Positions 44,749 to 56,230 of a DNA stretch of 64,000 nucleotides are shown piece after piece. The stretch covers positions 3,224,953 through 3,288,952 of the forward strand of contig NC_043741.1 of assembly GCF_004337985.1 (NCBI RefSeq), given 5' to 3'. This DNA comes from Pyricularia pennisetigena. Its lineage: Eukaryota; Ascomycota; Sordariomycetes; Magnaporthales; Pyriculariaceae. A model generated the notes under the pieces. It saw nothing but the letters and a program-made list of their open reading frames with translations. It was not told the origin of the DNA and ran no database searches. The position numbers were made by a program, and so were the translations under genes. The first letter of the stretch is position 1. The number at the start of each line of letters is the position of its first letter.

Positions 44749-46113
44749 ATGGCCAAGTTCGACCCGAACGGATGGTACGCCATCTCGGAGACGCGGGTAG
44801 ACAAGACCAACAAGGACCTCAAGAGCTCCCTCCAGCTCATGACGGAGGGGATGCGCGTGCACCCGATAGCCGACGACCTGAACTGGCAGCTCCACCCGGT
44901 GGACGACAAGAAGCCCGGGCGGTACGTGCTGCGCAGCTTCAAGGCGGGGGTGCAGAAACACCTGGCCGCCTGCCGCGTGCCGGCAGAAAAGGACTCGAGC
45001 CGGACCCGCGCCTGCCTGGAGCCGGCCTCGTCCGACGAGTCGCAGCAGTGGGACATATCCGATTGGGGCGACGGCACCTACAAGATCCAGTCCGTCGCCA
45101 ACGGCACCAGGTACTGGCTGGACGTCCACCCGGGGTCCGACGTCCACCTGTCCAGCGTCGAGGAGACGCCCGACAACAAGCGCGAGGCACAGCACTGGGT
45201 TTTTTCGAGCAGGTTCCCCGTCAACGACGACAGGTATTCGACTTTGTATTCTGAGCAACAGTCAACGGTATGTTTGATATCGGGTGGAAGTGGATCAGGC
45301 CCTTGGCCTCGACGAGTTTTGTTTCAAAAAGAATAAGAAAAAAAAGAAGAAGAAAAAGACACGCCTTGGTCCTAAAGACTACAGCTATGATCTCGGGATT
45401 CCAACTAGAACCATCATTGACCATGTCCTTTTTTTATACATCAATAGATTGCCCCAGCCTCAACAACAACAGCTAGCAGCAGCTTCACAAGGACGACACC
45501 GACTCTGGCCCCAACAGCCACGGACGGTACCGCCGCCGGCGCCACGGATGGCGGACGAGGGTCAAGTCCAGCGTCGGAGCAGGCCGGCGGTGGCGGCGGC
45601 GAAGGAGGGCTCTCGACGGCCGCCGCGGCCGGAGTCGGCGTGGGCGTCACCCTGGCGGTCCTCGCGGCCATCATCACGCTTTTGATCTTTTGGTGGAGGC
45701 GGCGGCAGGCCGCTGCCGCCAGTGGCCACGCTGGGTCCAACGGCGAGAAGGAGACGCTCAACTATTCGGGGTCGCCGCAGCCGCCTTACAGCGGCGTCGC
45801 ACCCAGCACGGCAGGGGCTGGCGCACAGGGCTACTACAGCGGCAAGGATGCGCATCCGGACGCGGCTGGGGGCTGGCAGCAGCAGCAGCAGCAGCAGCAG
45901 CACAACGCCGTGGCGTCGCCAGACTCCGGAGCCTACTACTACCACGACCAGGCAAAGTCGCCCCAGACGCACGTCAACACCTCCCCGGTCACGTACGCTT
46001 CCAACTTGTACGAGACCTCGGCTGCCCCTATGGTTGTCCACGAGGCGCCAGGACCGAACATGCCCGTCGAAATGGACGGCACCGGGAGGCAGCCTATGGG
46101 TTACCGGCCATGA
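44749..46113 (+). CDS. Lectin-like beta-trefoil protein with transmembrane segment and polyQ tail
   Basis: Spliced CDS 44749-45267 joined to 45448-46113, 394 residues. Residues 1-165 resemble a ricin-B-type beta-trefoil, with repeated Trp and QxW-like endings (DLNWQLHPVD, SDESQQWDISDW, KREAQHWVFSSR). Such folds often bind carbohydrate, but I see no clear sugar-site signature. Residues 174-235 are Ser/Thr/Gly/Ala-rich and probably extended or O-glycosylated. One membrane segment at about 236-257 (TLAVLAAIITLLIFWW) is followed by RRR, so the tail faces the cytosol. The tail is Gly/Tyr/Pro-rich with a Q8 run (CAG repeat). There is no N-terminal signal peptide, so this looks like a reverse signal-anchor protein displaying the trefoil outside. 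The intron (donor GTATGT, acceptor CAATAG) is phase 0 and contains A-rich sequence. Confidence 0.75.
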
Positions 46114-46682
46114 CCATGGTGGTTGTCGGGGTCTTGTTCGCTCTCTCCATGTCTCTCTTTTTGGCTTCGCGTTTGTTTTGGGTACAGGATAGCTTTATTT
46201 CTCATGTAATTCAAATCTAGCGGTGATTTAGATATACAATTTTTGGTTCTTTTTTTTTTTTTGGTCAGCTATCACATCGTATTCAGCTCTCAGTTTGGGT
46301 GGCTGAGGCAAAGTGAGAGTTTTTACCATCAAAGTGCAGCGGGAAACTTGGTGCTATTTTTTTTCAAACCTGACTCTGCAGATGCAATATAGATCCAAGT
46401 GCTCGCCACCCCAGTCACTAGAGACAGGAACTACCTAGTCCGTTAAAGGGCAAAGCCACTGTGATTTTCATAAGCGTACAAATACAATTTACTCAGCTTG
46501 CAGGTCAGCCCATCCTCCTCATCCCACCTACTTCATAGGGTTATGTGCCGCTGCGATCCTCCCGACCCACAGCGACCTGCGGCCAAGACTCCCATCGACC
46601 TGCCTCTTTCCCATCTATAGTCGGAGATTCATGCAGCCTACAGACGAACCAGCCGCTTGCGATCCAATCAGCTGCATGCAGC

Positions 46683-46716
<34 letters not shown>

Positions 46717-47044
46717 CGTCTTCCACAACAGCAGTCACATTGTTGCTCATCACCCCCCATGGCGGCGATAATCGGGCTTCGAACCCTCCGACTCACGGCT
46801 CCCGGTGCTACTCTCCACAGGGGTTCAGCCGTCTCAAGAGAGGGAGAAGAAATTCAAGTATAAATAAAGCCGGTGCGATCTCTGTCGTCCAGACACACAC
46901 ACACACAACACATGCGCGCTGGCCGGTGACTCTGCAGTAGCTAGTTGTGAAAGGAATGTTTGCTTCTTGCGCACAAGGCTGTATATCAGGTTGGCTTACT
47001 TGCCCAAAGCAGAAACAGCACAAGCAAACACACCCTTTCCCGCA
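46114..47044. other. Intergenic region with oxidase promoter
   Basis: No gene seen. A T-rich tract lies at about 46684-46711. The right end carries a TATA-like motif and the oxidase leader. Confidence 0.5.
46859..46866 (+). promoter_or_regulatory. Probable TATA box of the L-amino-acid oxidase gene
   Basis: TATAAATA 186 bases before the ATG at 47045, preceded by purine-rich sequence. Motif and position only. Confidence 0.4.
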
Positions 47045-49841
47045 ATGAAGCACCTCATCGCGTCAGCCCTGCTCCTCAGCAGGGCCGCCTCGCTGCCGAG
47101 CACCTTGCCGGTGAGGCTGTCGACCCGCACGGCTCTCGACTCCCGCCTGGCCAACGTGCACGTCGAGATGGACGACCACCACGCCGTCGGGGATGCGCCC
47201 ATCCACTTCACCTATGGCGCCTGCGACTCGTCCTCGCGCGCCGAGGCGCACCACACCGTCGGCCGGGCCCACGACCCCACGCGGACCGTCGACAGGCTCG
47301 TCTGGGTGATCCCCGAGGACGTCTCGTCGGGCGGGTGCATATCGGCGTGGGCTGGCGGCGACGGTGGCGGCGGTGAGCTCCTGGTTGGCCGCAGCGCGCC
47401 GCAGGCCTTTGACCACGCGGCCATGCGCCGACGCGACGTGCTGACCAAGCGTGCGCTCGACCCCGTGCGCATGGACGGGTCCAACGGCATCGAAGCCAAC
47501 GGGCCGTGGTTCGAGGGCGTGAGGCTGCTGGAGGGGAGAAACGTGAGCGCCGTCGACGCCGAGGCCGCCAAGGCGAAGCGCGTCGCCATCGCGGGCGCGG
47601 GCATGGCGGGCCTCATGTCGCACCTCGTCCTGTCGCAGGCCGGGTTCACGAACCTGGACCTGATCGAGGGCAGCGACCGGGTCGGCGGGCGCGTGCAGAC
47701 CGAGTACCTCTCCGGCGGCCCGTTTGACTATTCGTACCAGGAGATGGGGCCGATGCGGTTCCCGCACCAGATCGTCATCGACGGCACGCCTTACAACATC
47801 TCGGACCACCAGCTCGTCTTCCAGCTCGCAGAGGAGATGAACAGGCTCAACGCCGACGGGAACAGCGAGCTCAACGTCTCCTTCATCCCGTGGATCCAGT
47901 TCTCGCAGAACGGCCTGAGCTACTTCGACCGCTTCAAGCTCCCCTCCGGCCTGCCGCCTACCGTTGCCCAGGTAGCAGCCGATCCGTCCCTCGGCCCGCC
48001 CGCCGCACAGCTGGACGCCGAGGCCCTTGCCGCCTTGGGAAAGTTCAGCGGTGTGCTCGGGGACGGTGGTTTCATCAGGCTGATTGCACAGAACTCTTTC
48101 AAGGCCTACAAGAAGTGGATTGGTGAGTCTTTTTTCTTTTCTTTTCTTGCATCTTCGTACAGCCCAGAGTCTGTGTTTTGTCAAGCGTTGCTGACATGAC
48201 GCCCCCGCCCAAAAAAATAAAGCGGATGGGCTCGGCGGCCTTCCCGGTGATCACTGGAGTATTTACGCATACTTCAAGCACCACCTGGAGGCATCCCTGA
48301 ACGCCACCAATGCTGTCCTCCCTTCGTTCTTTGGCCGCCCCAGCAGCACTTTCTGGTCCACCGTAAGTCGACCAGGCATTTAAATCAACGAATCAAAAGG
48401 ATTCCTTTTTGTTTTCCCACACGGCGAGCCGCCACACGTCATGCCCGACACGGCATAACATACTGACTGTGTAAATGACAGCTCTATGAAACCGTCTACT
48501 TCTCGTCCAGCAGCTGGAAGACCATCGATGGCGGTCTCAGCCGGCTGCCAAAGTCGTTCCTCCCGCACGTGGAGAAGGACCTGCAGCTCAACCGCAAGAT
48601 CGAGCGCGTGAGCTTCTCCGAGGAGAAGAAGGAGGTGACGCTGCAGTGGAAGGGCGCGGGAGGCGAGTCTGAGAGTGCAACCTACGACTACGCCGTCATG
48701 GCTGTTCCGTTCGTCGTCATGGCCAACTGGAGGCTTCCGAGTAGGACCAACATCAAGATCACCACTTTGCTCGGAGATGTTGCTGAACTTTTTTTTTTTT
48801 GTCTAGAGCTTGGATCCACCATCACCAGCGCCATCCGGACCCTGCAATCCGTGCCCGCCTGTAAGATAGCGCTCGAGTACAAGACGCGGTTCTGGGAGAG
48901 GTTTGAGAATCCCATCTACGGCGGCTGCTCGACGACAACGGATATACCTGGTTTCGAATCGATTTGCTACCCGTAAGTCCACCATGGCTACATTTTGTTT
49001 TCTTTCGAGGCGCCTCAGCGAGCGAACGCGAGAAAAANNNNNNNNNNNNNNNNNNNNAAGCCTGCAAGAAATATTACGCGACTGCTTGGCTGACTTCAAA
49101 CACACCCCACCCAGGTCCTACAACCTCAACGGCACCGGTCCGGCCTCGATCCTGGCGTCGTACAACTTCGACAGGACTTCGCTCCACCAGGGCTCGCTCC
49201 CAGAGGTGGAGCACGTGCAGAACGCGGTCGACGCCATGGTCGAGGTACACGGTGACGTGGCGCGCGAGCAGTACACGGGCAACTTCCGCAGGGTCTGCTC
49301 GCACCACAACGAGTTCCGCATCGGCGCCTGGACGGAGCCGATGGCGGGACAGATGGAGCTGTACATCCCCGAGTACTTCAAGACTCATAGCAACGTGAGT
49401 TTATGGTTTGTGTTGCGAGTGTGCGAGAAACCAAAGCTAAAAAAAAACCATTTGGGGTGGATGTCTAGATGATCTTTGTCGGAGAGCACACTTCGTATAC
49501 TCATGCCTGGGTTGCTTCGGCGCTCGAGTCTGGTATTCGTGGATCGGTGCAGCTCATGCTCGGTTTGTCCAGTCCTTTTGTTGTCTCCCTCGGCAATCAT
49601 TCTCTTCATCAGTCGTTCCTGATGCTAATGCTATCCTTCATGATATAGAGCTTGGACTCGTCGACGAGGCAAAGGCTGCCGTCGACAAGTGGATGGCTCG
49701 GTGGATAGATGTGGTAAGTGCAAACAAAAACAAATCATCCTGGCCTAGCCTAGGATCCTGGCTCAAGTTTAAGCGTATTTGCCGTCGAGAGTGGTTATCC
49801 CCGATGCTGACGATGATCTTGGCTTTTTGCTGTTACAGTAA
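47045..49841 (+). CDS. Secreted L-amino-acid oxidase (FAD flavoprotein)
   Basis: Eight exons: 47045-48122, 48223-48362, 48482-48740, 48807-48972, 49115-49394, 49469-49562, 49649-49713 and the stop codon 49839-49841; 694 residues. The family oxidises L-amino acids to keto acids, ammonia and H2O2. Residues 1-17 form a probable signal peptide (MKHLIASALLLSRAAS). A long N-terminal region (to about 175) is typical of fungal proenzymes. The dinucleotide-binding fold VAIAGAGMAGL starts near 181, followed by the acidic strand end and GG motif DLIEGSDRVGGRVQTEY. QEMGPMRFP is the substrate-site loop of this family. MIFVGEHTSYTHAWVASALESG is the C-terminal FAD motif (split here only by its own exon start). 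The N gap at 49038-49057 is inside intron 4, so coding is not affected. The last intron (donor GTAAGT, acceptor TTACAG) falls exactly between Val694 and TAA. Intron 1 ends in AAAG, the first AG after its CTGAC branch site. Confidence 0.9.
49038..49057. other. Assembly gap (20 N) inside an oxidase intron
   Basis: Run of N within the 48973-49114 intron; flanks are donor-side and acceptor-side intron sequence. Confidence 0.95.
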
Positions 49842-50739
49842 AAAAAAGAAAAGAAATACGTTGCAGATGTACTAGACATAGACTTGGGATTGAAAGAGTA
49901 ATGAGTTCTGCTGCGCCATGCCAGTCTCTGAAGAAAGGTCTGTTCATACATTGACTGCCTAGGACAGGGATGCAAGTCCCGGTCGGGATTTTACTGCAGA
50001 TAAGGAGCGGAACGACCATCAAGGATAGCATGAAAATGTGCAGCTCAGTTGCACAGTCTAATAAAGCAACTTGGTAAATACCCTCTACATCGCGTCTTTG
50101 CTGCGCGCAATAGACCTAAAGCTGTGCGCGAATTGGAAACCGTTCGGTTGATTAGGGAAGGATGAGTTGGGTTGGGAGCTTATTGAAGGGTTCAATCCAG
50201 TGTACTGTACTGTATGCAAACCCTGTGAAAACCAAGACTGTTCAACACTAAGCACAAGCAGCGCCCGTTAGATTGTTGGGTTGCCTCCCTGCTGCCATGT
50301 AATTTAGTTCCTGCCAGGGATCCCACACGACTGGTCGTCCTAATACAGTAAGCCGCCAAGGCGCGGCGACAACGGGAGTTCCACCCTCATATAAAATAAA
50401 CCTGGGGCTCGCTCTTGTACCCAACTTTATTACTGTAGATTTGGATAAGTTTTTATTTTATTTTATTTTATTTTTTCCACGGCCCATAAATGTAAGAGCA
50501 AATTTCAAACGCAAAAAAGAGGCCCTGTTCGAAAAACAAATCTGTCCTGATTTGCGACCGCGACAGATAACTGATAAGCACCCAGTTTGTTGGGCCACTC
50601 AGTCGTAGCCCCTGAGCATACGCAGGAAATACATGTGCATTCAACCCCACAACCAGCTCCCAAAATACCCAGTCAGACAGAATAAAGCAACTCCGTAGAC
50701 AGCAACAATCGGAGAAAGGAAAAATAAAAAAAGAACACA
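49842..50739. other. Intergenic region, no gene seen
   Basis: Between the oxidase and the small secreted protein. It includes a TATAAAAT-like motif near 50390 and a (TTTTA)n tract at 50450-50476 upstream of the small gene. Confidence 0.5.
50450..50476 (+). repeat. (TTTTA)n microsatellite
   Basis: Five near-exact pentanucleotide units in the upstream region of the small secreted-protein gene. Confidence 0.85.
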
Positions 50740-51081
50740 ATGAAGGCGTGCGTACTTACGGGCTGCCTCCTGGCGATTCCCCTGGCCGCAGCTGTTCCTA
50801 TACTTCCAACATCCTCTGCGTCTGGCTATGGCCTTCCTGGCGATACTGGCTACCCGCCCGTTCCAAGCCAACGTGTTCCAGTGGACCCGGTGAACGATCC
50901 GTATGACCAATTCCCCCAAGCGCAGCCGAATACCCTCCAGCCTGGAAGGAATCGATGCATGGGCCTCAAAGCTCGATCGTTCAGTTTCGGCACGCTGGTC
51001 GATATCTGGAAAAACCCAGCAAAGTATTCAACCACCTCGCATGATTGCAGCGGAGGATCGAGCAAGTCTAGCATTTATTAA
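50740..51081 (+). CDS. Small secreted protein, 113 residues
   Basis: Single exon from the ATG at 50740. Residues 1-18 form a signal peptide (MKACVLTGCLLAIPLAAA) with a likely cleavage before VPIL. The mature part of about 95 residues is rich in Pro, Gly, Ser and Tyr up to residue 68 (GYGLPGDTGYPPVPSQ). A short ordered-looking stretch follows (FGTLVDIWKNPAKYS), with two cysteines (Cys73 and Cys103) that could pair. No family recognised. Size, secretion and cysteine pair fit the broad class of fungal small secreted proteins or effectors, but that is a class, not a function. The A-rich leader right before the ATG is typical of fungal starts. Confidence 0.65.
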   Translation: MKACVLTGCLLAIPLAAAVPILPTSSASGYGLPGDTGYPPVPSQRVPVDPVNDPYDQFPQAQPNTLQPGRNRCMGLKARSFSFGTLVDIWKNPAKYSTTSHDCSGGSSKSSIY

Positions 51082-53277
51082 AAGCTTCCAAGCCATATTT
51101 GAGGAGGGAATGGACTTTCACACGTCGATACCGGCTGGCTTTGAATCAACTTCATTTTGGCTTTGACCCACCCTATTTATGCATGCTTTTTTTTTAGCTG
51201 CTGACATGAACTTAGGCCTGGATAAGATTCGTTCCGTCCTCGATATAATTCATATTTACCGGTCTTAATCAAGGCTGCGCAAGCCTCACCTGGCATCATG
51301 GTCGAGGTGGCAGCGTGGCGAGGACCGTTCCGGATGTACCGGCGGCCGGTATGCATGAGGCTAAAATAGAGATCGCCGCGGACGGTTCGGATGGAGAACC
51401 AAAGGCGCAGCGGGTAATTCGGCCGGTTCGAGACGTGTTGAAACGTACGCAGACCACATCACATTCGGCCGAGTTCCGGCGGGTGGCGCTGTAGCGGCGC
51501 ACTACTCGGAACAAGTCTGCTTGTTTGTTCTCTGCATGACATATTCCGCAGCAAAGTAGCGCATTTGAATGGGTCGACAAAGATTTTTTTTTCTCTCTTC
51601 TTGTCCACACCCGGCCTTCCTACGGTTGTGGTGCCCGATTTCTTGACGAGTCGGGGCCCCATATGGCTTTGACGTCAATGTAGGACCCAAAACAAAACAG
51701 AAAAAGGAGACAAATAAACAACAACTGTAAAAATGCCCGTCGAGCAGCCAAGCAAATCCCTGAAAGGGACGCGTTGGTCCAAACCCCGCCAACCCTTTTC
51801 CAGTCAGTTACATGAGTCGCGCGCAGCGAGGAAATCAAGGCACTGAGTTTTGATTGATTTGTGCACGGCGGCCCCCCCTCGCTTGATAATACTGCGATAA
51901 GTATATCAGTTTGAGATTGGGGAACGTAGGGGGGGAAGCGCACGTAATCGCCCCACTGACAGCCCTGAGCTATGTCATTACGGGGCCATATCTCGGGGTG
52001 GGTACTGAGCCACAGCTGTGGGATCACCAGGTACAAAAAAGGTCCAATCAGACACCAGTAAATTGAAAATAACTTGGACGTTTGTGAGGACGGAAAAGAG
52101 GCCGAAAGGTTTATTTCCTGCCAAGCTACGTAAGGGAACGGGTTATTCAAGGGAGCCGAGGATAATCTGTTTGGTTGAGAAAAGAGAGAGAGAGGGACAA
52201 AAGGATACTGTGATGATTTGCGGCTATGCGTCAACACCCCTTCCCTTGCCAATGGAGTGCCGTTGGTTTCTTGCCCAATCTGGATGACCGATGTATCCTT
52301 TCATTTGGCGGTTATCCAATAGCAGCAAAAGAAACAATCCGGCGTAGTCCGTACATGGGAAGGTACTGTAAAATTCTTCTCGACCTTTTTTCTCACTTCG
52401 GTTGCCGACGGTTCATTAATTAAACGTCTTGCCAAACCTATGAGCTCGTTCAGGCCGAGTCGCGTGCCTTGAGCACGTGAGGATGCGACAAGCTACCGAC
52501 CCTTTTCCATTCCGTACCTAGCTAAGCTACTTACCTACCTACCTATCTTATCTCACCTGAATTTTATCTCGGCTGATGATGCAACCATCCCGTGATTTTC
52601 AACCTCTCACCGATACGCAGACTATCTTACTTGGATGTAAGAATTTGTGCAACTCGTCCATCATCTCAAGTCAGCCAATTCAACCTATTCCACAGCAACC
52701 GGTTATCCTTCGTCCTGACCCTTTCTTTTCTGCAACTCCCTACCAGTGGACCCTCTCACACCCCAAAGTTTCCGAGCGACACAACCCGCATCAATTGTCT
52801 TGGCCCTCCAACAGTGCCCATGTCCAACGCTGTGGACTAGATTGGGTGATACCCACTCCGAAGCGGGCTGATGTGACGTACCCAGAATCAGATGCGAGAA
52901 GGACAGGGATTTTCCCACGCGATCTCATGGTATCCCAGTTGTCCTGTAGGGTCCCCGATTAGTTTTCATACATAGTTGCTGCACTTTTCTCTGCCGGTTT
53001 ATCGCCTGTCTTTTCTCTGCACCTTTTTCTCCTGGTTTTTGCTTTTTCTTTGTCTTTTTTTTTTTTTGCACCAACCGTCAGCAGCGCCTTGTCGATTGCG
53101 ACCATAACCCCTCGCAAACGACTTCGCATGGAGTAAAGTTCACTCGTCCAATCCTTCCTCCCCTCCTTCCTCCCCTCATCCTAAACATCTCTCCAGGGAT
53201 ATTTGTTTCCCCCCTGCTGCGACGATTTGTATTTGCTTGACCTTGTCCCTCAAGGCAACAGTGCAACAACAGCCAAA
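51082..53277. other. Intergenic region and permease leader
   Basis: No gene supported in 2.2 kb. The frame 52576-52962 (128 codons) begins with two ATGs but lacks motifs and is followed by a T-tract (53057-53068), so it is more likely promoter or leader. A TACC repeat lies at about 52530-52543. The 53060-53277 stretch is pyrimidine-rich and probably the permease 5' UTR. Confidence 0.45.
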
Positions 53278-55125
53278 ATGTCGCAAAAGCAGGTGACATC
53301 GGACGACAGCTTGGCGGACAATGCTTTTGCTACCGGAAGCCAAGCTAGGAACGACAGCAACAAAGACCTCGCCGGCTTGCATCGGTCGCACAGCGGCATG
53401 GACAGCAACGACTCGGCCAACCAGGTGCTCGAGTCCTTGGGCTACAAGCCGGAGCTGCAGCGAAATCGCTCGACATGGCAGGTGGCATTCATGTCTTTTG
53501 TCCTCGCCTCGATCCCCTACGGCCTGGCGACCACCATGTTCTACCCCTTGATCGGCGGCGGTCCCGTCAACATCATCTGGGGATGGGTCCTCGTGTCGCT
53601 GATCATCATCTGCGTTGCCGCGTCCCTTGGAGAAATCACCAGCGTCTATCCCACCGCCGGAGGTGTCTACTACCAGGCCTTCATGCTCGCGGATCCCAGC
53701 TGGCGCCGCGCCGCATCGTGGATCTGTGGCTGGCTCTACGTCGTCGGAAACATCACCATCACCCTGGCCGTCAACTTTGGTACCACGCTCTTCTTCGTCG
53801 CCTGTATCAACGTTTTCAAGTATGATGTCGAGGGGGTCCCTACGGGTATCTTTGAGGCGCAGCCGTACCAAGTCTTCCTGATCTTCCTCGGCCTCACTCT
53901 GTTCTGCAACGCTGTCTCTTCTCTTGGCAACAAGTGGCTGCCGGTCCTGGATGTGGGTCATCCCCTCAATTTTTACGTTTTGCCCCCTTGGTTCCCCGGA
54001 TCCAGCTGAGTTAGTTGCACACATCGTGGGAACCTCATTATACTGACTCATGGTTCCCAATTTCTACAGACTGCCGCCATTTTCTGGACCTTTGCTGGCG
54101 TCATTGCCATTATGGTTACAGTTCTTGCACTTGCCAAGGGCGGTCGCCGTGATGCTGCGTTCGTCTTTGGTCACTTTGAGACAAACTCTGGCTGGCCCGC
54201 CGGCTGGTCTTTTTGCGTTGGTCTGTTGCATGCCGGATATGCCACCTCATCGACAGGAATGATTATCTCGTAAGATTGCATACCCCTTTGAATTGTTGTA
54301 ACAGAAAAACACACAGACAGATACGCACACTCGCGCAGTCTTGCTGACCTTGCTACCACCAATAAAAGCATGTGTGAGGAGGTCCGCATGCCCTCGACCC
54401 AGGTCCCCAAGGCCATGGTTGCTACCGTTGTGCTCAACACCTTTGCCGGTCTCTTGTTCATGATCCCCTTGGTGTTTGTACTTCCCGATATCCAGTACCT
54501 GATTGGCCTCGCCTCTGGCCAGCCCGTTCCCGAGATCATCCTCGCCGCCGTCGGCGAACCCGGTGCTGCTATTGCGCTGCTCATGCCCCTGCTTGTCCTG
54601 GCCATCATTTGCGGCATCGGCTGCACGACCGCCGCCTCCCGCTGCACCTGGGCTTTTGCGCGTGACGGTGCCATCCCTGGTGCAAAGTGGTGGCGCGTCA
54701 TCAACGAGAAGCTCGACGTACCTTTGAATGCCATGATGCTCTCCATGGTCGTGCAGATCATCCTTGGCCTCATCTACTTTGGCTCGTCCGCTGCATTCAA
54801 CGCCTTCTCTGGTGTCGGTGTCATCTGCCTCACAGCCTCGTACGCTACGCCCATCGCCATCAACCTGTTCAAAGGTCGCAAGGCTACCGCCGGCGCCAAG
54901 TTCCAGCTTGGTCGCATGGGAGTCTTTTGCAACATTGTCGCCCTCGCCTGGTCTGCGCTCGCCATGCCGCTCTTCTGCATGCCGAGCTACCTGCCCGTAA
55001 CGCCCGAGACGGTCAACTACGCACCCGTGGTCTTTGTTGCCGCCACCCTAGTTTCTGGTGTGTGGTACATTATGTGGGGAAGGGAGAACTACGCCGGCCC
55101 TCCGGTCCAGGAGACGTACAACTAG
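53278..55125 (+). CDS. GABA/amino-acid permease (APC superfamily)
   Basis: Spliced CDS 53278-53952, 54070-54269 and 54369-55125, 543 residues. It is a plasma-membrane, proton-coupled importer of the fungal GABA/choline permease group by sequence style. A 65-residue Ser/Asp/Asn-rich cytosolic N-terminus leads into TM1 (FMSFVLASIPYGLATTMFY), followed by about eleven more helices. Group hallmarks are GEITSVYPTAGGVYYQ, NITITLAVNFGTTLFF and the loop motif CEEVRMPSTQVPKAMV. The exact substrate cannot be read from sequence; GABA, choline, polyamines or other amines are all possible. Intron 1 has donor GTGGGT and acceptor CTACAG. Intron 2 ends in AAAAG just before CATGTGTGAG, 22 bases after a CTGAC branch site. 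A CAG acceptor at 54338 would add ten in-frame residues at a point where relatives have none. An OrdL-like oxidase follows on the same strand. Confidence 0.9.
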
Positions 55126-56230
55126 AGCGTGTGGCGGAGTGTTTCTGGGGGAGGGGGAGGTGAAGGGTGAGTGGGGGCGACAAACATTCACGGCTTTCTG
55201 ATAGAGCCGTCAAGCCCCCCTACCACCTCCTTGTTTGATATGCTTGGTCTTGGTAATACAAGCTGGCAGTCCAAACGGTTCGAGGGAGTGAGCGAGTTGG
55301 AATCTGGAAATTTTGAATATGATAAGAGGCATTGATAAGGAGGAGTCGAGGTGTTGGATCGTGCCGGTGGGGAGCAGCACTGTCTTTTATGTTTTGCTAA
55401 AAGGAATGATACCCAGTTGTTTAGTTTTCAATCCAACATTCAAACTCGGAAAAAGTTCGGTACTGCTTGAAAATCGGCAGGTGTGATTTTCTCTGAGCTT
55501 GGCATCCCAGCATTGGACTTTGACCGTCTCATGTCTGTATTTCTACGTCAAGTCCGATCGGCGAGTGCTCCGAACTTAAATATTGCCCGAGGTGGATGCC
55601 TTTGAGTCTAAAGTCTTGAGTCAAAGCTGAGTTAATTGCAACCTCGTACTCGCGCTATACGGCGGTCCCTTGTGCCGTATACTCCTACCAAGCATTTGCT
55701 TTTGGAGGAGTGGAATTTGGTTATTTTTGTATATAGCTGGGCGATATTGCATTCATTTTTGAGCTCCTGGATCACGGCTTCATATTCCAGACTTGCCTGT
55801 ATTTTCCGAGGTAATCGATAGTCTTTTACAGAGGCAAGCGAGGTAGGTGAGCTCCCAGACATGACTTTCGTTGATCCCCAACACGACAACGCGCCTGCAG
55901 CGTTCAGTCCAATTGTAGCACCCGCGATCCACTTGGTCCTGACTTTTGCCCCACCTCAGCTGAGACCTTGATGGCCCGCAACGAACGAGCAAGTTTCACC
56001 GCAAGCTCAACCCGTTATCAGATCTACATAGTCTCGTGAGCTTTGCCAACTCAATTTCACCTCTTGACTAGAACTCAGGGACATCATATCTATTCAAAAC
56101 CAATTACTAAAACCCAAAAAGCTCCATTATCACTTGATAATCTCGAATACCCCCTCAACATTGGAACCAAAACACTACAATAGATACCCACTCTTGCGGT
56201 CCAAAACAGAATCCTAGCATCAAGATCAAG
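55126..56230. other. Intergenic region, no gene seen
   Basis: Between the permease and the FAD oxidase, same strand. It starts with a G-rich stretch after the permease stop. No coding frame with support. Confidence 0.5.

Noticed and set aside
46760..46850. GGGTTCGAAGCCC on the minus strand, resembling a tRNA T-arm
   Set aside because: The stem does not extend to five pairs, and no D-arm or acceptor stem could be matched.
47063..48184. 373-codon frame antisense to the L-amino-acid oxidase
   Set aside because: The sense strand has FAD-fold motifs and splice sites; antisense is a shadow.
52576..52962. 128-codon frame upstream of the permease
   Set aside because: Pro/Ser/Gln-rich with no motif, ends before a T-tract and pyrimidine-rich leader; more likely promoter.
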